Assembly (NCBI GenBank): GCA_030737875.1
Contig: CM060926.1
Coordinates: 164,807,579-164,871,578, forward strand
Source: Allium sativum
Taxonomy: Eukaryota > Streptophyta > Magnoliopsida > Asparagales > Amaryllidaceae
Reading direction: 5' to 3'
DNA: 64,000 nucleotides
Below are positions 11,301 to 23,051 of this stretch, piece after piece. The notes beneath the pieces are model-generated. The model saw nothing but the letters and a program-made list of their open reading frames with translations. It had not been told where the DNA came from and made no database searches. The position numbers and the translations under genes were made by a program. Position 1 is the stretch's first letter. Each line of letters opens with the position of its first letter.

Positions 11301-13429
11301 TTAAACAATATAGATAACATCACTTTCAGTTCCGTATGATATATTCTGTTCAACAGAATCAATATAAAACTTTAACTAACTGACTAGCAGTTCAATCAAA
11401 CAGTCAACACACAGTCAATCAGCCAATATCTAACAGTTCTAAAAATACAACATGAAATTATAAAGTGTTCAGAGTTAGTGAGATTTACTCACATTAGCAG
11501 TTCATCGTTAAAGAACGATAAACTGTTGTTTGATTTGAATCAAACAATTTATTTCGCCATAACTTCAAACTAGCTCCAATCCAATCCCAGTCAATTCCAT
11601 TGGGTAGTGTCCGTCCATACGATCCCGATGGATCTTGTTTCGCTGAATTCCGATATCATACGAGAAAGATACGATTATTTTAAGTTATTACACTAGTATA
11701 AATTTTAAATGTTTAACTTAACTAATTTTCCTATTAGGCTTTACCTATCCAAGTCGGCCCATCACATCCCATACCCAAACGACCCTCCTTGTATTTCTTC
11801 CCCAACACAAAAATGCGCCCCTTTCTTCCTGATACATTGTGCACCCGCGTGTACTTCCTCCATTGACACGGAGTACGAGACATCAATTCATCAAACGAAC
11901 TACATCGCTACGCTTCTCGCCCGAAACTCCACCTTCTCGTCACCACTGTGCCTACTCCGGTCTCCTCTGGCAAATTCCGACCTGCTGCCCTCGTTGTCAC
12001 TTCCAGGTGACGCGTTTTGACTCCCACCACCAGAGCCCAATCCGATTCTACCTTCCAACTCGTCTTGCCTCACTAATCGCCCCCGTATTCTCAGTTTCAC
12101 CAACGGTGCCCTCTAAAAGATTCCGACCCTAGGACTCCACGGTGGCTCCACCTACAGGTAGAGATACTTTTTACCACCGAACTCCTCATTTTTAATGCCA
12201 CACGAGCGCCTTGACCTCCTAAATGCATCGCCACCTCCACCTTGGCTTGACACAGCCTCTAACTCCGCCAACGATGAACCCTACCCTTCACTGCAACAAA
12301 TTAGAGCGAACCTTAAAGTCGGTCGAACCCAAAATGAAGGGTACTCAAGTGAATCTCTTTAGGTTATGAGTCCAACAGATCAATCACTGTTGAATTTCAT
12401 TGAGTGAGGTATTTGATTTAATTACTCGACAAAAAATGAAATTGGCGGCCTCGTTTTGTTACAGACGATGAAGAAACAAATTAGGTCTTAAGGAAAAAGT
12501 AAACGTTTATATAATAGTGTTAGCTTCCAAGTCCTATGGTAGAAGTTTCGGCCACGGTAGAATGTAAAAAGGGGGTACGTGGACCTCTGTTGATCACTGA
12601 AAGTTAGATATTTTATTTTAGCATTCCTGGTGACCCTTATATATGAAGTTCTGTTCTCATCCGGATGGCCAACGACATAAATAAATATACCATTTTGATG
12701 AGCTTGGTGTCACGATCCCAAAAATATAATAATACCGGTAGATTGACTCATATTTTGAAACTTTAAAAATGTTGATTTCATGGTGCGAAATACTTCCAAT
12801 AAAAAGTTGCTTATTTAATTAATTAAAAATTTCAATAAAATTATAAAAATCAAATTATCACTATTTTCCCAAAAGAACCTTGTCTAAATTCAAAACCGAT
12901 ATCTAGTTATATCGAATAAACCGTTACGGTCGATAAACGATTCTATAACGACTATTTTAAAATTTGATTTGGAGATAAATCAAAATCTACACGACGAAAT
13001 CCTGATTTTTCTCTTCCACTAGAAAGATATACTCCACCAGCTCCACACGATTCTTGTTTCATAGGAATCCGGCTTAAAACGAATCATGTACATTCAGTTG
13101 AAGTTCGAATCACCAATTTACGAACTGCAGCGCCATTTCGAGCTCGTTTATAATTATATTATAAACTATACGTTCAACTGTCGACGATTGAATATATTCG
13201 TTATTCAAATTCAATTCCAAGCTGAATTAAATATCACAGATGATCCGGTTCACACCATATCGTCATTTCGGCCAATTCTGTTTATTTCAAAATTAAATAT
13301 ATTATTTAATTTATTATTTTAATTAAATATTCACCATTATTTAATTCCACGCCCATTAAATTCACTAACCCACCATTTATATAATTAAATAAATTAATTC
13401 TAATACCTCTGCCAATGCGGGTCATTACA
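8334..13429 (-). repeat. Element A 5' LTR (right copy)
   Basis: Same order of blocks as the left LTR: terminal hairpin 8345-8409, 37-bp array about 10300-10752, 44-bp array about 10753-10940, conserved hairpin 11253-11274, GC-richer block about 11760-12350 and TATA box about 12635-12645. It carries about one more 37-bp unit than the left copy. In the element's sense this is the promoter LTR. Confidence 0.93.
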
Positions 13430-14006
13430 CAATGTCAGGAAATGACCCATTACTTGGTCCCACGAAACGATCTATTAATCGATCGGCTCCCTACAAGTCC
13501 TAGCTCGTTCATGTGTCTGTGTCATACGGCCCAATCACGAAATGTAGTCACCTGTGCTAGGTCCACCCTAGGGTGTATCAAGCCCTAGGGTGCCAACCAC
13601 CGACACGAATCAAGCACGCACAGTGTAAACTTACCGGTGCCCAATGCCTGCTTTTTCAACTCCGGACTACGTGCACGACCATAGTCCGCCTGAACCTACA
13701 ATGGCGCACCAACTCAGCCGTCGTTATGGTTGCTTACAATCAGCCCAGTAATCGTGCCCCACCCTACCTAGTTCCAGGGTACCATGATACATTTAGTGGG
13801 TTACTTCTGAAAAGGACCGCGTAACTAGTGTTTCCGTCCAGCAGGTTAAGTGTTGTCATTTAAATTCGAGACTTAACCCCATCAGTCTACCATGTCAAGT
13901 TGGTTAAGTGTGGTCATTCAAGTTCGTGACATAACCCGTCTACGTGTCATGTCAAATTGGCTAAGTGTTGTCGTTCAAGTTCATGACTTAGCCCTACGAA
14001 TCATGT

Positions 14007-14320
14007 GTCAAATTGGTTAAGTATATTCAAGTGGTTCATGACTTAACCCTACCAAATCATCGTGTCAAATTGGTTAAGTATATTCAAGCGGTTCATGACT
14101 TAACCCTATCAAATCATCGTGTCAAATTGGTTAAGTATATTCAAGCGGTTCATGACTTAACCCTATCAAATCATCATGTCAAATTGGTTAAGTATATTCA
14201 AGCGGTTCATGACTTAACCCTAATAAATCATCGTGTCAAATTGGTTAAGTATATTCAAGTGGTTCATGACTTAACCCAATCAAATCATCGTGTCAAATTG
14301 GTTAAGTATTATCTATATGT
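14007..14320. repeat. 57-bp tandem array (B left LTR)
   Basis: Five to six copies of a 57-bp unit, each with GGTTAAGT and ACTTAACC as inverted 8-bp arms about 18 bases apart. The same array is at 51661-51972. Because 57 is a multiple of three, the array reads as an open frame, but it is not a gene. Confidence 0.9.
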
Positions 14321-14554
14321 TCAAGTTGACTTAACCCTGCCACATGTCATATTATATTGGTTAAGTGTCATTAGCCTAGTCATATTACTTAATCCACCCA
14401 TTCATATCATATCGGTTAAGTGTCATTAGCCTAGTCATATTACTTAACCCACCCTCTGGTTAACATGTTATGCTGGTTAAGCGTTCTTAGTTTACTTAAC
14501 CCTATCAATCTTGACTTAGCTTTAACTTATTCATTAAAGCACCAACCACTCACA

Positions 14555-14626
14555 TTAGACAGGTATTGTTGCGGTTACTGGACAGCCGATCGGTTCCGGG
14601 CAGGTTTACACCGCAACTCAGTCTAA
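14555..14626. other. 72-bp two-stem hairpin, B left LTR, copy 1
   Basis: Outer stem TTAGAC/GTCTAA, inner stem GTTGCGGT/ACCGCAAC, GC-rich loop containing GGTTCCGGGCAGG. Partner copies at 14666-14737, 52180-52251 and 52291-52362, and in element C. Confidence 0.75.
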
Positions 14627-14665
14627 CCTCGGGTCCTATTGGGCTCAATGCCTTAACCTCCTACA

Positions 14666-14737
14666 TTGGATAGGTATTGTTGTGACTACTGGACATCCGG
14701 GCGGGTCCGAGCAGGTTTACATCGCAACTCAATCCAA
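14666..14737. other. 72-bp two-stem hairpin, B left LTR, copy 2
   Basis: Outer stem TTGGAT/ATCCAA differs from copy 1 at paired positions yet still pairs. Inner stem GTTGTGA/TCGCAAC has one G-T wobble, which is a full pair (TCACAAC) in the right LTR. Confidence 0.75.
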
Positions 14738-16160
14738 CCTCGGGTTATGCATTTCGTATTAAATTTACATATTTGTTCTTTATATGTAAGTGCTAACAAT
14801 TTAATGTTATGGCCCATTTTCTAGGTTCATAGTCCACGTTTTTGCCCCAAAAGGTATTCCCAAATTATTATCATAATTCACTATAAAGTTATGCCAAGTT
14901 ATAGACTTTTATTTACAATACATGCCAACTACCCAAAACCCAACTTAGGCGCGTTCATATTAAACTTCTACCAGGTCATAAATTATCATATACGTTTCAA
15001 CCCCAAATATTTACATAATTAACATATGCCCAAGTTCTAGATTACATGTCAGTTTTACGTATGCCCAATTTATACCAAATTTACATATGTTCAACTCATG
15101 CCGTTTTACATGTATGCCAATCTTATGCCATTTTACCATATCAAGTTCTAGCCAAAATTACATGTATCAAGTTTCATACCCAATAAACCCAAATCATGAT
15201 TCATGATGTAGTTATCCCAAACTATAATCTTTTTATTACAATACATGTCAGTTGCCCAAGTTCATAATACGTGTTTATGGCAATTATCAAGTTTACAATT
15301 GCTTTCATGTTCAAATTCCCAATTCTATATATGCCTAATTAACATAAGCCCAATCTTTTGATTTAAACTTACATAGTCCCAAACTCGTGATTTAATTTAC
15401 ATGGCAATTCATGTATGCCCACTACATGCCAAATTATTTATGCCAACGCCCAAACTTGCAATTTCAATTATATTGACAATACCTAAATTTCCAATTTCGT
15501 GTTAATGGTAGTAATACCCAAAGATCCAATTTTTATGTTATGCCATCAATTCCACCAAATACATATATCCAAATAGGCAATATCCCAATATTTCCCCGTA
15601 TACCATCGCACGTATATCGTAGTTTAGGCCTAGGTCCGAAATTGACCAAGGTTCATCAAAATAAAATAAATAGGGGAAGATAGAATTTTGCATAAAAATA
15701 AGATCAGAGAGAAAACATCATCACGGGCATAAAGAGTAGATCTTGATAATAATATCAACATGAATCAAGAAAACTGGTCTACAACAGGCTGAATAGATCA
15801 TGAACTAGACATGAGAATAAAGATGAACAAGTCTCAAAACTCAAGGTTCAAGGAGCAACAGAAATAGATCTGAATCGATAAACATACTTAAATCCAATTT
15901 CACTTTATTTCATGCCCATATTATAATTAAATATCTAGGCCTGAAAATAACTAGCACTTACAGAGCATGGTTAGAGAATTAAGAACTGAAATTTGTTGAT
16001 TTATTGTCTTGAATCATTGTTGAAGCTTCGTTCTTTGAATTGATTTGAGTTTGAATGCTTGTACTTTGATTTGGAGACGACGACCATGGTTTAAGAGGGA
16101 ATTCAACAGCATAACGGTGTAAGAATGATTTGTTGTCAATTAGGCTAGGTCTTAGGGTGT

Positions 16161-16170
16161 TTTTATAGGT
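16161..16170 (-). promoter_or_regulatory. TATA box of B (left LTR)
   Basis: Minus strand ACCTATAAAA in a context shared with C, where it reads CCTATAAATA. The right-LTR copy is at about 53780-53789. Confidence 0.6.
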
Positions 16171-16261
16171 GTAGGAAACTATTTAGGCCCTTAGATCAAC
16201 CCTAGAGTCAATCTGGACCATCAAAACACGTCCCGGGCTTCAAAAATGGGTTCTAGGCCAA

Positions 16262-16337
16262 AACAGGCCGACCAGGTCGAGCTGTAAGGGGGGAGGTCGA
16301 CACTATGGTCGACCTAGGGGGTAGGTCGACCCTCTGG
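16262..16337. repeat. GGTCGAC palindrome cluster (B left LTR)
   Basis: Several GGTCGAC/GTCGACC words separated by short G-runs and CTATG. The cluster has more units in the right LTR (53884-53996), showing length instability. Confidence 0.7.
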
Positions 16338-16542
16338 TTCAGTGCTGCCTGAAATCTGCTAAATCTTCTGAAGGCCATAACTTCTTCATCCGGACTCCGA
16401 TTTTCGAAAACTCGGACTCTATTTCATGTAGAATTCCGAGACGAACGCAATGGCGCAACCCGTTTCCCTTGATTCTCATTTTAAAAATTAATTATACCTT
16501 GATTTCTTGTTTTAACATGATATTAAAATTCGGGTTGTTACT

Positions 16543-16577
16543 TTCTCCCCTCCTTAAAGGATTTCGTCCCCGAAATC
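16543..16577 (-). other. Polypurine tract and hairpin of B
   Basis: Sense strand: GATTTCG-GGGA-CGAAATC hairpin followed by CTTTAAGGAGGGGAGAA at the LTR edge. Same design as C (23017-23051) and A. Confidence 0.85.
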
Positions 16578-17469
16578 CTCAAGTTAAGAAGAATGTGTCC
16601 TACCATCCAATCATCAATCACATGCATTCACTGTCCTTAAGAGATTTCTAATGTTGTATGAACATATGCAAGAAGTGTGTGTATATGTTCCTTGTCTAAT
16701 GCAAATGATCAGGCCTGATTGATCTTCTTAATGCAAAATATGTTTTATGCCATGAGTCCAACATGTATGCAAATAGTCCTAGTCACATAAACACTATATG
16801 TGTGCACAAACATCCATCCATATGCAACATCCACATGATAACACATTCAAATTCATCCATAAACAAGTATAAACACTCATGCATATGCAATATGAAAGGT
16901 GACTGAGCCGATCTAGTGTCTAATGTGCGTGTATATGCATCCATGAGCAACCACTAGCAATCGCTTGCAACCACTTGCAACCATCAATCATAACATGTCT
17001 CAAACACATGTTTACACCCAATTGTTCCTACCTAAAGATATAGTTGAATGATAGAAGCAAGTAAAAATTTTTGTGCCCATTAGGCAATATCAAAATTGGA
17101 AATCTACGTCTCATATATACTGATTAGGAGAAGAACTTCCTAAGCACCAGCCCCGAAGACTGAAATCAACATCAGGCTGACCCCCACAGAATTACTCAAT
17201 CAAACCAATATATGTTTCGACGAAACTAAGCATGATGGACTCCTTTTTGGTCACAAGGAAATCCCTTCCTACAACCAACCCGTATCCTATAAAACCCAAA
17301 AAAAAAAGTTTAGTCAACCCAACGGACACCCTCAAGCCCCAACATGTATTACTAACAGATGAGTCATACTCCCTATGCGGTTTGCAACAGAAATAGGATT
17401 GAGAATAGGACCGAGAGGATATACTTAAAAGATAGCATGCAAGTAAGCTCTACAGGAAAAGAAGGATCA

Positions 17470-18450
17470 AGGATACACTCCTAAAAAGAGATATGATGCG
17501 CATATCTAGTCTTAAATCTTTTAAGTCGCATTTCCTTGAGCTTAACTCCATTGTGTTTTGACCATCTTTAACTTCACAATTTCGTAGCTTCTTAATTCCT
17601 ATTTCCAAAATATGAGTTGGAACTCATTTCACTATCGCCTCCCGTTCCACTTTCACTTATTCTTTTTCTAGTACACTCGGCTCAAACTTAACTGCATACT
17701 CCTGGTTTCATGCAAGCTCTCCAAAATTCACCAGTGAATCCTGGATCTCGTTACTTATTATAAGGTATTCCACGTAGAAGAACTATCTCTTGAAAAAAAA
17801 CAAGTGCCAACCATGTTGCTAAATGTACTTACCAAGGTGATTTTCTATAACTCATGCATAAGCGAAATGAGCCATCCGCCTTAGTGGCGAACACTACTCG
17901 AGCGGATCAATAAACGTGTCAAAAGATTCTAGGTGACTAAGAATGGCAGAACCCTAAGGGTTACACTAGACTTCGAGGGCATTACCAAGGAAAGTCAAGA
18001 GTCTAACTACCCTCTTTTCATACTCAGGAATGGCACCATTACTAGATAACCACTCCATCCCTAGAATCAACCCATAGCCCAAAAAAAACATAAGCATTAC
18101 TTCTAAACTCAACACTAAGAATAGACATTCTCAAATCCAAACAAGTCATGAATAAATGAGACGATTCCCCAACAGGATTTTAGACAAAAATGGGATCCTC
18201 TACTATGCTAGTACTAAGGTGCAGAGACTCAACTATCGAAGCTGAATTAAAAATGATGCGATGTACAAAAACAAAGTCCTAACGGGATGATAGAAAAGAA
18301 AAACTAAACCTTTAACAGAAACGTTACCACCTCTCTTAGGTATGCTAGTAGTGAGAGCATACAATTGCCCTCTCGACGATCTTGTCCTTTGTCCTATAAC
18401 ACTTAACTACATGTCCCTCTTTACCATACTAACGATACTCTTTCTTTTCA
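17470..18450 (-). pseudogene. Remnants of Tekay-type gag-pol in element B
   Basis: Read on the minus strand, pieces follow the gene order of element C with large deletions. They are: a zinc-knuckle scrap (about 18450-18390), a protease-region scrap of ~380 bp (about 18330-17950) that aligns with 47160-47420 of C, a short RT scrap (about 17905-17840) matching 46813-46880, an integrase scrap (about 17790-17695) matching 44994-45090, and a degenerate chromodomain-like end (about 17640-17470). None is open for any length. Since LTRs, primer site and polypurine tract remain, B looks like an internally deleted derivative; whether the deletions came before or after insertion cannot be told. The stretch 16578-17469 shows nothing recognisable beyond likely 3' untranslated sequence. 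Confidence 0.7.
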
Positions 18451-18894
18451 TGGGTTTTATTATTCTTTCACTTGGGCTTCTTCCCTTCCACCTTTCGCTC
18501 CTTCGTGGATTAAGCCCTATCAACAAGTTTCTTATCTTTTATCTTTGTTCTTACTGTCCTTGTATAGCTTGTCGACACGTTTCTCGAAAGCTACCTCCAT
18601 CGCACGACAACCCTACAAAGCTTGAAAGAAGATTAGTCGCAGATGGAACTACTGCGGCTCTTGATGGAGGTTGGGAATTTCTTTGCCCTCCTACATGCGT
18701 TGTATGCCTACAAACTATGGTGAAAAAGAAAGAGAGAAGAGACTCAGCGAGAGAATCAAAAGATAATGCATATGGCTTTGGGGAATATGCCTTTCGTAAA
18801 ACAAAACTTTTCTTAGAAAAATACTTCTTTGTAAACGTTTTGAAAATAATTTCAGAAGGTTTTTAAAAGCTTTTGCCCAGTCTAGTAACCTTCT

Positions 18895-18906
18895 GCTCTG
18901 ATACCA
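18895..18906 (-). other. Primer-binding site of B
   Basis: GCTCTGATACCA (initiator tRNA-Met type), two bases from the LTR start at 18909. Confidence 0.9.
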
Positions 18907-18908
18907 AA

Positions 18909-20168
18909 TGTAACTCCCCACCTCCGCTAGGGTCACTCATAAAGGGAATGCACTAGCTTTGGTAGAGAATTATCTAGGTAAACATACACAGAAATATTAC
19001 AAGACAGAAGATATAAAACAGCGGAAGAAAAACCAAATTTCATTTCTTTAAAATCTAGTAAGGTCTAAAGCCTTTTACATCAAAATGCCATTAAATCCAT
19101 TACATCGAAATCTGCCTTGCAATAGTAAAGAAGCATAGAACCATGGTCATAAATCATTCGCCAAGTAAAACAGTAAAGCCATAGCCAAGAGAAATCCAAG
19201 CCGTACAAGAAAGAGCCTTGGAGCTTGGTAAGATCCGAACTAAGCTGTATTCCCACCCTGCGAACCTGGGGGCAGGGGGGGAGGGGGGGAGGGGGGAACG
19301 GAAGAAACGAGGCGAAACAAAACGGGTCAGTCATAAAGACTGAGTAAGTCCTAGTGACTTGCAGCATAAAAACAGGTAAAGATAACATGGCATGAATAAA
19401 CTGAAAGTAAACATAAGCATGATGACAAGATAAGCTACAGGAAAGATAACTAAGAATAACCTCATATGATTTTTGTCAAGTATAACATCGCAAGGTTCCC
19501 ATTCAAGATAAACTAAGTATAAATTCGCAAGATTTCTATCAAGCATCACAAGATTTCTCTGCTTCACCATTAAAATATTTCTATAATATCTATTTGCTCT
19601 GCACCACCTGTACTAGTATCCCAACCCATGTCATGTGTTGGCTATAAAATGATCCCTTGCCCAATGTCATGAAATGACCCATTACTTGGTCCTACGAAAT
19701 GATCTATTAATCGATTGACTCCCTACAAGTCCTAGCTCGTTCATGTGTCTATGTCGCACGACCCAATCACGAAATGTAGTCACCTGTGCTAGGTCCACCC
19801 TAGGGTGTATCAAGCCCTAGGGTGCCAACCACCGACACGAATCAAGCATGCACAGTGTAAACCTACCGGTGCCCAATGCCTGCTTTTTCAACTCCGGACT
19901 ACATGCACGACCATAGTCCGCCTGAACCTACAATGGCGCACCAACTCAGCCGTCGTTCTGGTCGCATACAATCAGCCCAATAATCGTGCCCCACCCAGCC
20001 TAGTTCCAGGGTACCATGATACATCTAGTGGGTTACTGCTGAAAAGGACCGCGTAACAAGGGTTTCCGTCCAGTAGGTTAAGTGTTGTCATTTAAATTCG
20101 AGACTTAACCCCATCAGTCTAGCATGTCAAGTTGGATAAGTTTGGTCATTCAAGTTCGTGACTTAACC
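18909..20168 (-). repeat. Element B right LTR, first segment
   Basis: Starts TGTAACTCCCC at 18909. From 19607 it aligns with base 1 onward of the left copy. It is cut at 20168 by element C, whose target duplication taacc occupies 20164-20168, and resumes at 51591. Confidence 0.92.
19265..19297. other. G-run tract, quadruplex candidate
   Basis: Several consecutive G-runs of 3 to 7 bases. The plus strand could form a G-quadruplex; the transcribed sense of B would be C-rich here. Confidence 0.5.
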
Positions 20169-21423
20169 TGTAACACCCCACGTCCATTAATGTCACTCAC
20201 AAAGGGAATGCATTAACTTCCATGGAGGTTATAAGTGAATATAGAACAGAAAAATTACAACAAGACAGATAATAAATAGTACTTGGAAATCTAAAACTTA
20301 ATTTTATTGCAGTGGAAATTAAACATGTTTGTTACATCATAAAACCATAGATCATAACCAAGTACAATATCCATCTTCATAAAAACAAAATACATAATCA
20401 CATTACATAAATAGCCATTAAAAATATAAAAAGCTGGACTTTACTTCACCGGTCCAAGCTTTCCAAAGAGAGATGAAGCAATTCAATCAAACTCCACTAG
20501 AGCTGGGCCCAACCTGAGGACCTGGAGGGGGAAAAAGGATAGAAATACAGGGGATCATACATAAAGTCTGGCGAATATGATAATTATAACAATACTATTA
20601 TCAAAATAACTAGACTAAGGCATAAGCTGGAAGGCAAGTAAATGTCTATGAACTCTTAGGAAGATAAAGATAGCGTTTAAGATAACGTTAAAGGTAACGG
20701 TAAATGCACACCTAATTACTAACGAATGATTACTACACTGCACCGCACATTACTACACTGCACCACACCAGTCACCCTATTGTTTGATCCGACTTGCTTT
20801 ACACAGAAACTTTATAAATAGCCTTACGTACCCCTAGCTGACTACATAGGTGCCGTCTGCCCCTATCTCCACTAGGTGTACCCCACTACCCACTTTCGAT
20901 CGGCTCCCTACTCGTAGATACCCATGCTGGCCCCACAGTGGGGTGTATCACTCCCCTAAAGTGGCAACCCGGTATGACTTGAGAATGCACGACTTATACC
21001 TACACGATGCAACAACGTCTTACCTACCAGCCCGGGTCCACACACGCATACGAAACCCGTTGGACTTGCGTTGCCACCGTTCCCCGTTTTGGCCTCTTAC
21101 AGTCGAACCCAACATGCGTGTCCCGTCCTCGACTTGGGTCGAGCCCACAAAGATACGTTTGGGATACTGGTCGAAATGGGCCCCCACAAGCTACCCACCT
21201 AAGCTTGTCACTAGTATATCCCACTTAACCCTCTTAGTCATTATCATTAACATGTGTGTTTGGTTAAGTCTTACTAATCGTATTTCACATGCCACTAAGG
21301 GCACCCCTAGATTCCTCATGCCACCCAAGGCACCTACTTAACCCCCATGTCCCACCTTACATGTTTATCTGGTTAAGTATTTCTTAATTCATTCAGGCAA
21401 TAACCTCATAAAGACCTCTCACA

Positions 21424-21494
21424 TTAGACTGGCATTTATGGCAGCTGGATTTGCCGGGCGGGTCCGGGCAATCTTACACCATAAAAGAGTCTAA
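21424..21494. other. 71-bp two-stem hairpin, C left LTR, copy 1
   Basis: Outer stem TTAGACT/AGTCTAA, inner stem TTTATGG/CCATAAA, loop GC-rich with GCCGGGCGGGTCCGGGCA. The inner stem has a different sequence from the B copies yet pairs fully. Confidence 0.75.
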
Positions 21495-21546
21495 CCTCGC
21501 GTCTTTACAACCGTTATGCTTTAGTTTAGGCCTAGGACCTCTCACA

Positions 21547-21617
21547 TTAGGCTGACATTTGTGACCACTGGATTTGCCGGGCGGGTCCGGGCAGGTTTAC
21601 GTCACAAACGAGTCCAA
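21547..21617. other. 71-bp two-stem hairpin, C left LTR, copy 2
   Basis: Inner stem TTTGTGAC/GTCACAAA is perfect. Outer stem TTAGGCT/AGTCCAA pairs with one wobble and one mismatch. Confidence 0.7.
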
Positions 21618-22648
21618 CCTCGTGTCCTAAGCATTGATTAACACTTAAAATCTTTTACCCCAGTTTTAATAATTCCCTATCAAATTATTAATTAAGTCAA
21701 CTTTTAATGATGTCCATAATTGACTCAATTATGGCCATCCACTTATGGCATGCAAAATCATATCAATTGCACCCCAACTTTTTAATATTAAATCCTTAAT
21801 ATTACCCCTACCCCACGTTTATACGCTCGCTTATTCAACGCATAATATAGGCTAGACTTGTATAGTCTAACACCTCGCATAAAGATAAGTTATCACAACA
21901 TATAGACAATTAAAATAAATCTAATCATAATAGGGGTGAAACTTGAATAAACTACACATGTTAAGGATCAAAAGGTGTTAACTTGTTAAATGTCTCAATT
22001 TACATGATATGATCATAGCCTAAATCTATACATAAACTTGCATATGGGGTTTTTAGGCAACATAATGATGGTGTGAACTAGCATAGGATATCACATATGT
22101 CATAACATAATTCTAGGTGTCATAATAGATGTCATGGCATATGTTCATAACTTTTTCAATCAATCTAACTTGCATATATAACGTGTCATATAGATCAACT
22201 TAGCCTAAACATGATGATTTAATTAATATGAACTATCTAGCATAGGCAATAGCATCATGATTTCAAAGCATGTATGATTCATCACAACTTTAGCCCAGAA
22301 ACTTTCAACATACATAACATCATCATAGCATGATTTGCAACATATAGGATATTATCACCACATAGCATAGAATTTATAACATACATGATAACATATGACA
22401 ATTCACATCATCTACTCATAATCCATTTATGACTCAACCTAATTAAAATGATAATAATCTTCTCAAGACTATCATACTCACAATTTAGAGAAGAAAAGAG
22501 AGAGTTTTGCTTTGCTTTAGGGTTGAGAGAATTAGAATTGAATTTGCTTTTCTTCTTTCTTGGTTGGCGGCGGCTCCATTGATTTCCATGGCGATGGTAT
22601 GACGGTAACTATTTTATTTTAGTTTGGTTTAGGGTTAGCATTAGGATG

Positions 22649-22658
22649 TATTTATAGG
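22649..22658 (-). promoter_or_regulatory. TATA box of C (left LTR)
   Basis: Minus strand CCTATAAATA, about 360 bp from the sense start of the LTR, in a block shared with B. It implies a U3 of about 0.4 kb and a very long R-U5 of about 2.4 kb. The right copy is at about 51213-51222. Confidence 0.6.
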
Positions 22659-23016
22659 TGTAGGAAGTTATTTAGGACCATTAGATTAACCCTGAACCAT
22701 GAGAACCAATCAAATGAAAAATCTGCATTTGAGCGAATCGGCCCACGGGTTGACAGCCAAACACCCTGGATTAACCCCTAGTCGACATTGTGGGGCTCGG
22801 GTCGACATCATAAATGGGCCGGTTCGGTTATTCCCCCTCCCAATTCACTGTTTTGAACTTTTTCGCATATTTATTTATTTAATTTTTAATTTATATATAT
22901 ATATATATATCAATATATATATTTCTCTGTGCAACCCATTTCACTTAATTCTTTTCTAAAAATTAAGTATACTTTAATTTGTGAATTTTAATGTTGCAAA
23001 ATTACGGGGTGTTACA

Positions 23017-23051
23017 TTCTCCCCTCCTTAAAGGATTTCGTCCCCGAAATC
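23017..23051 (-). other. Polypurine tract and hairpin of C
   Basis: Sense strand: GATTTCG-GGGA-CGAAATC (23034-23051) then CTTTAAGGAGGGGAGAA next to the LTR. Confidence 0.88.

Larger units (their letters stand above)
61..13429 (-). mobile_element. Element A: LARD (large retrotransposon derivative), 13.4 kb, non-coding
   Basis: Two LTRs of 5057 and 5096 bp flank a 3.2 kb internal region. The element begins TGTAACGACC, ends GGGTCATTACA and is bounded by CAATG at 56-60 and 13430-13434. The primer-binding site (8320-8331) and polypurine tract (5118-5130) place the sense on the minus strand. No gag, protease, RT or integrase motif is visible in any frame. Giant LTRs with a ~3 kb non-coding interior are the defining layout of LARDs. 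The LTRs differ by only a few substitutions per hundred bases plus one repeat unit, so the insertion is fairly young and must have been copied with proteins from another element. Confidence 0.93.
13435..16542 (-). repeat. Element B left LTR, main segment
   Basis: Continues the LTR after the CAATG duplication of A (13430-13434) and matches 19668-20168 plus 51586-54203. It ends gggttgttact at 16542, where the right copy ends ...gttaca, so the terminal base is mutated. It contains the 57-bp array, two 72-bp hairpins, a TATA box and a GGTCGAC-rich stretch. The rest is AT-rich and featureless to me. Confidence 0.9.
20169..23016 (-). repeat. Element C 3' LTR (left copy)
   Basis: Collinear with 48731-51585. 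It contains two 71-bp hairpins (21424-21494, 21547-21617), a TATA box (22649-22658) and a TA microsatellite (about 22888-22925). The open frames around 20850-21341 also appear in the right LTR and are not genes. Confidence 0.94.

Noticed and set aside
61..13429. Possible large DNA transposon with terminal inverted repeats.
   Set aside because: Five-kilobase direct LTRs, a tRNA primer site and a polypurine tract show an LTR element; the 11-bp inverted tips are the LTR ends.
14013..14429. 138-codon open frame with a 19-residue repeat.
   Set aside because: It is the translation of the 57-bp tandem array, whose period is a multiple of three; same artefact at 51667-51978.
18342..18866. 174-codon plus-strand frame in the interior of B.
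   Set aside because: It is antisense to the gag/zinc-knuckle remnant of B.
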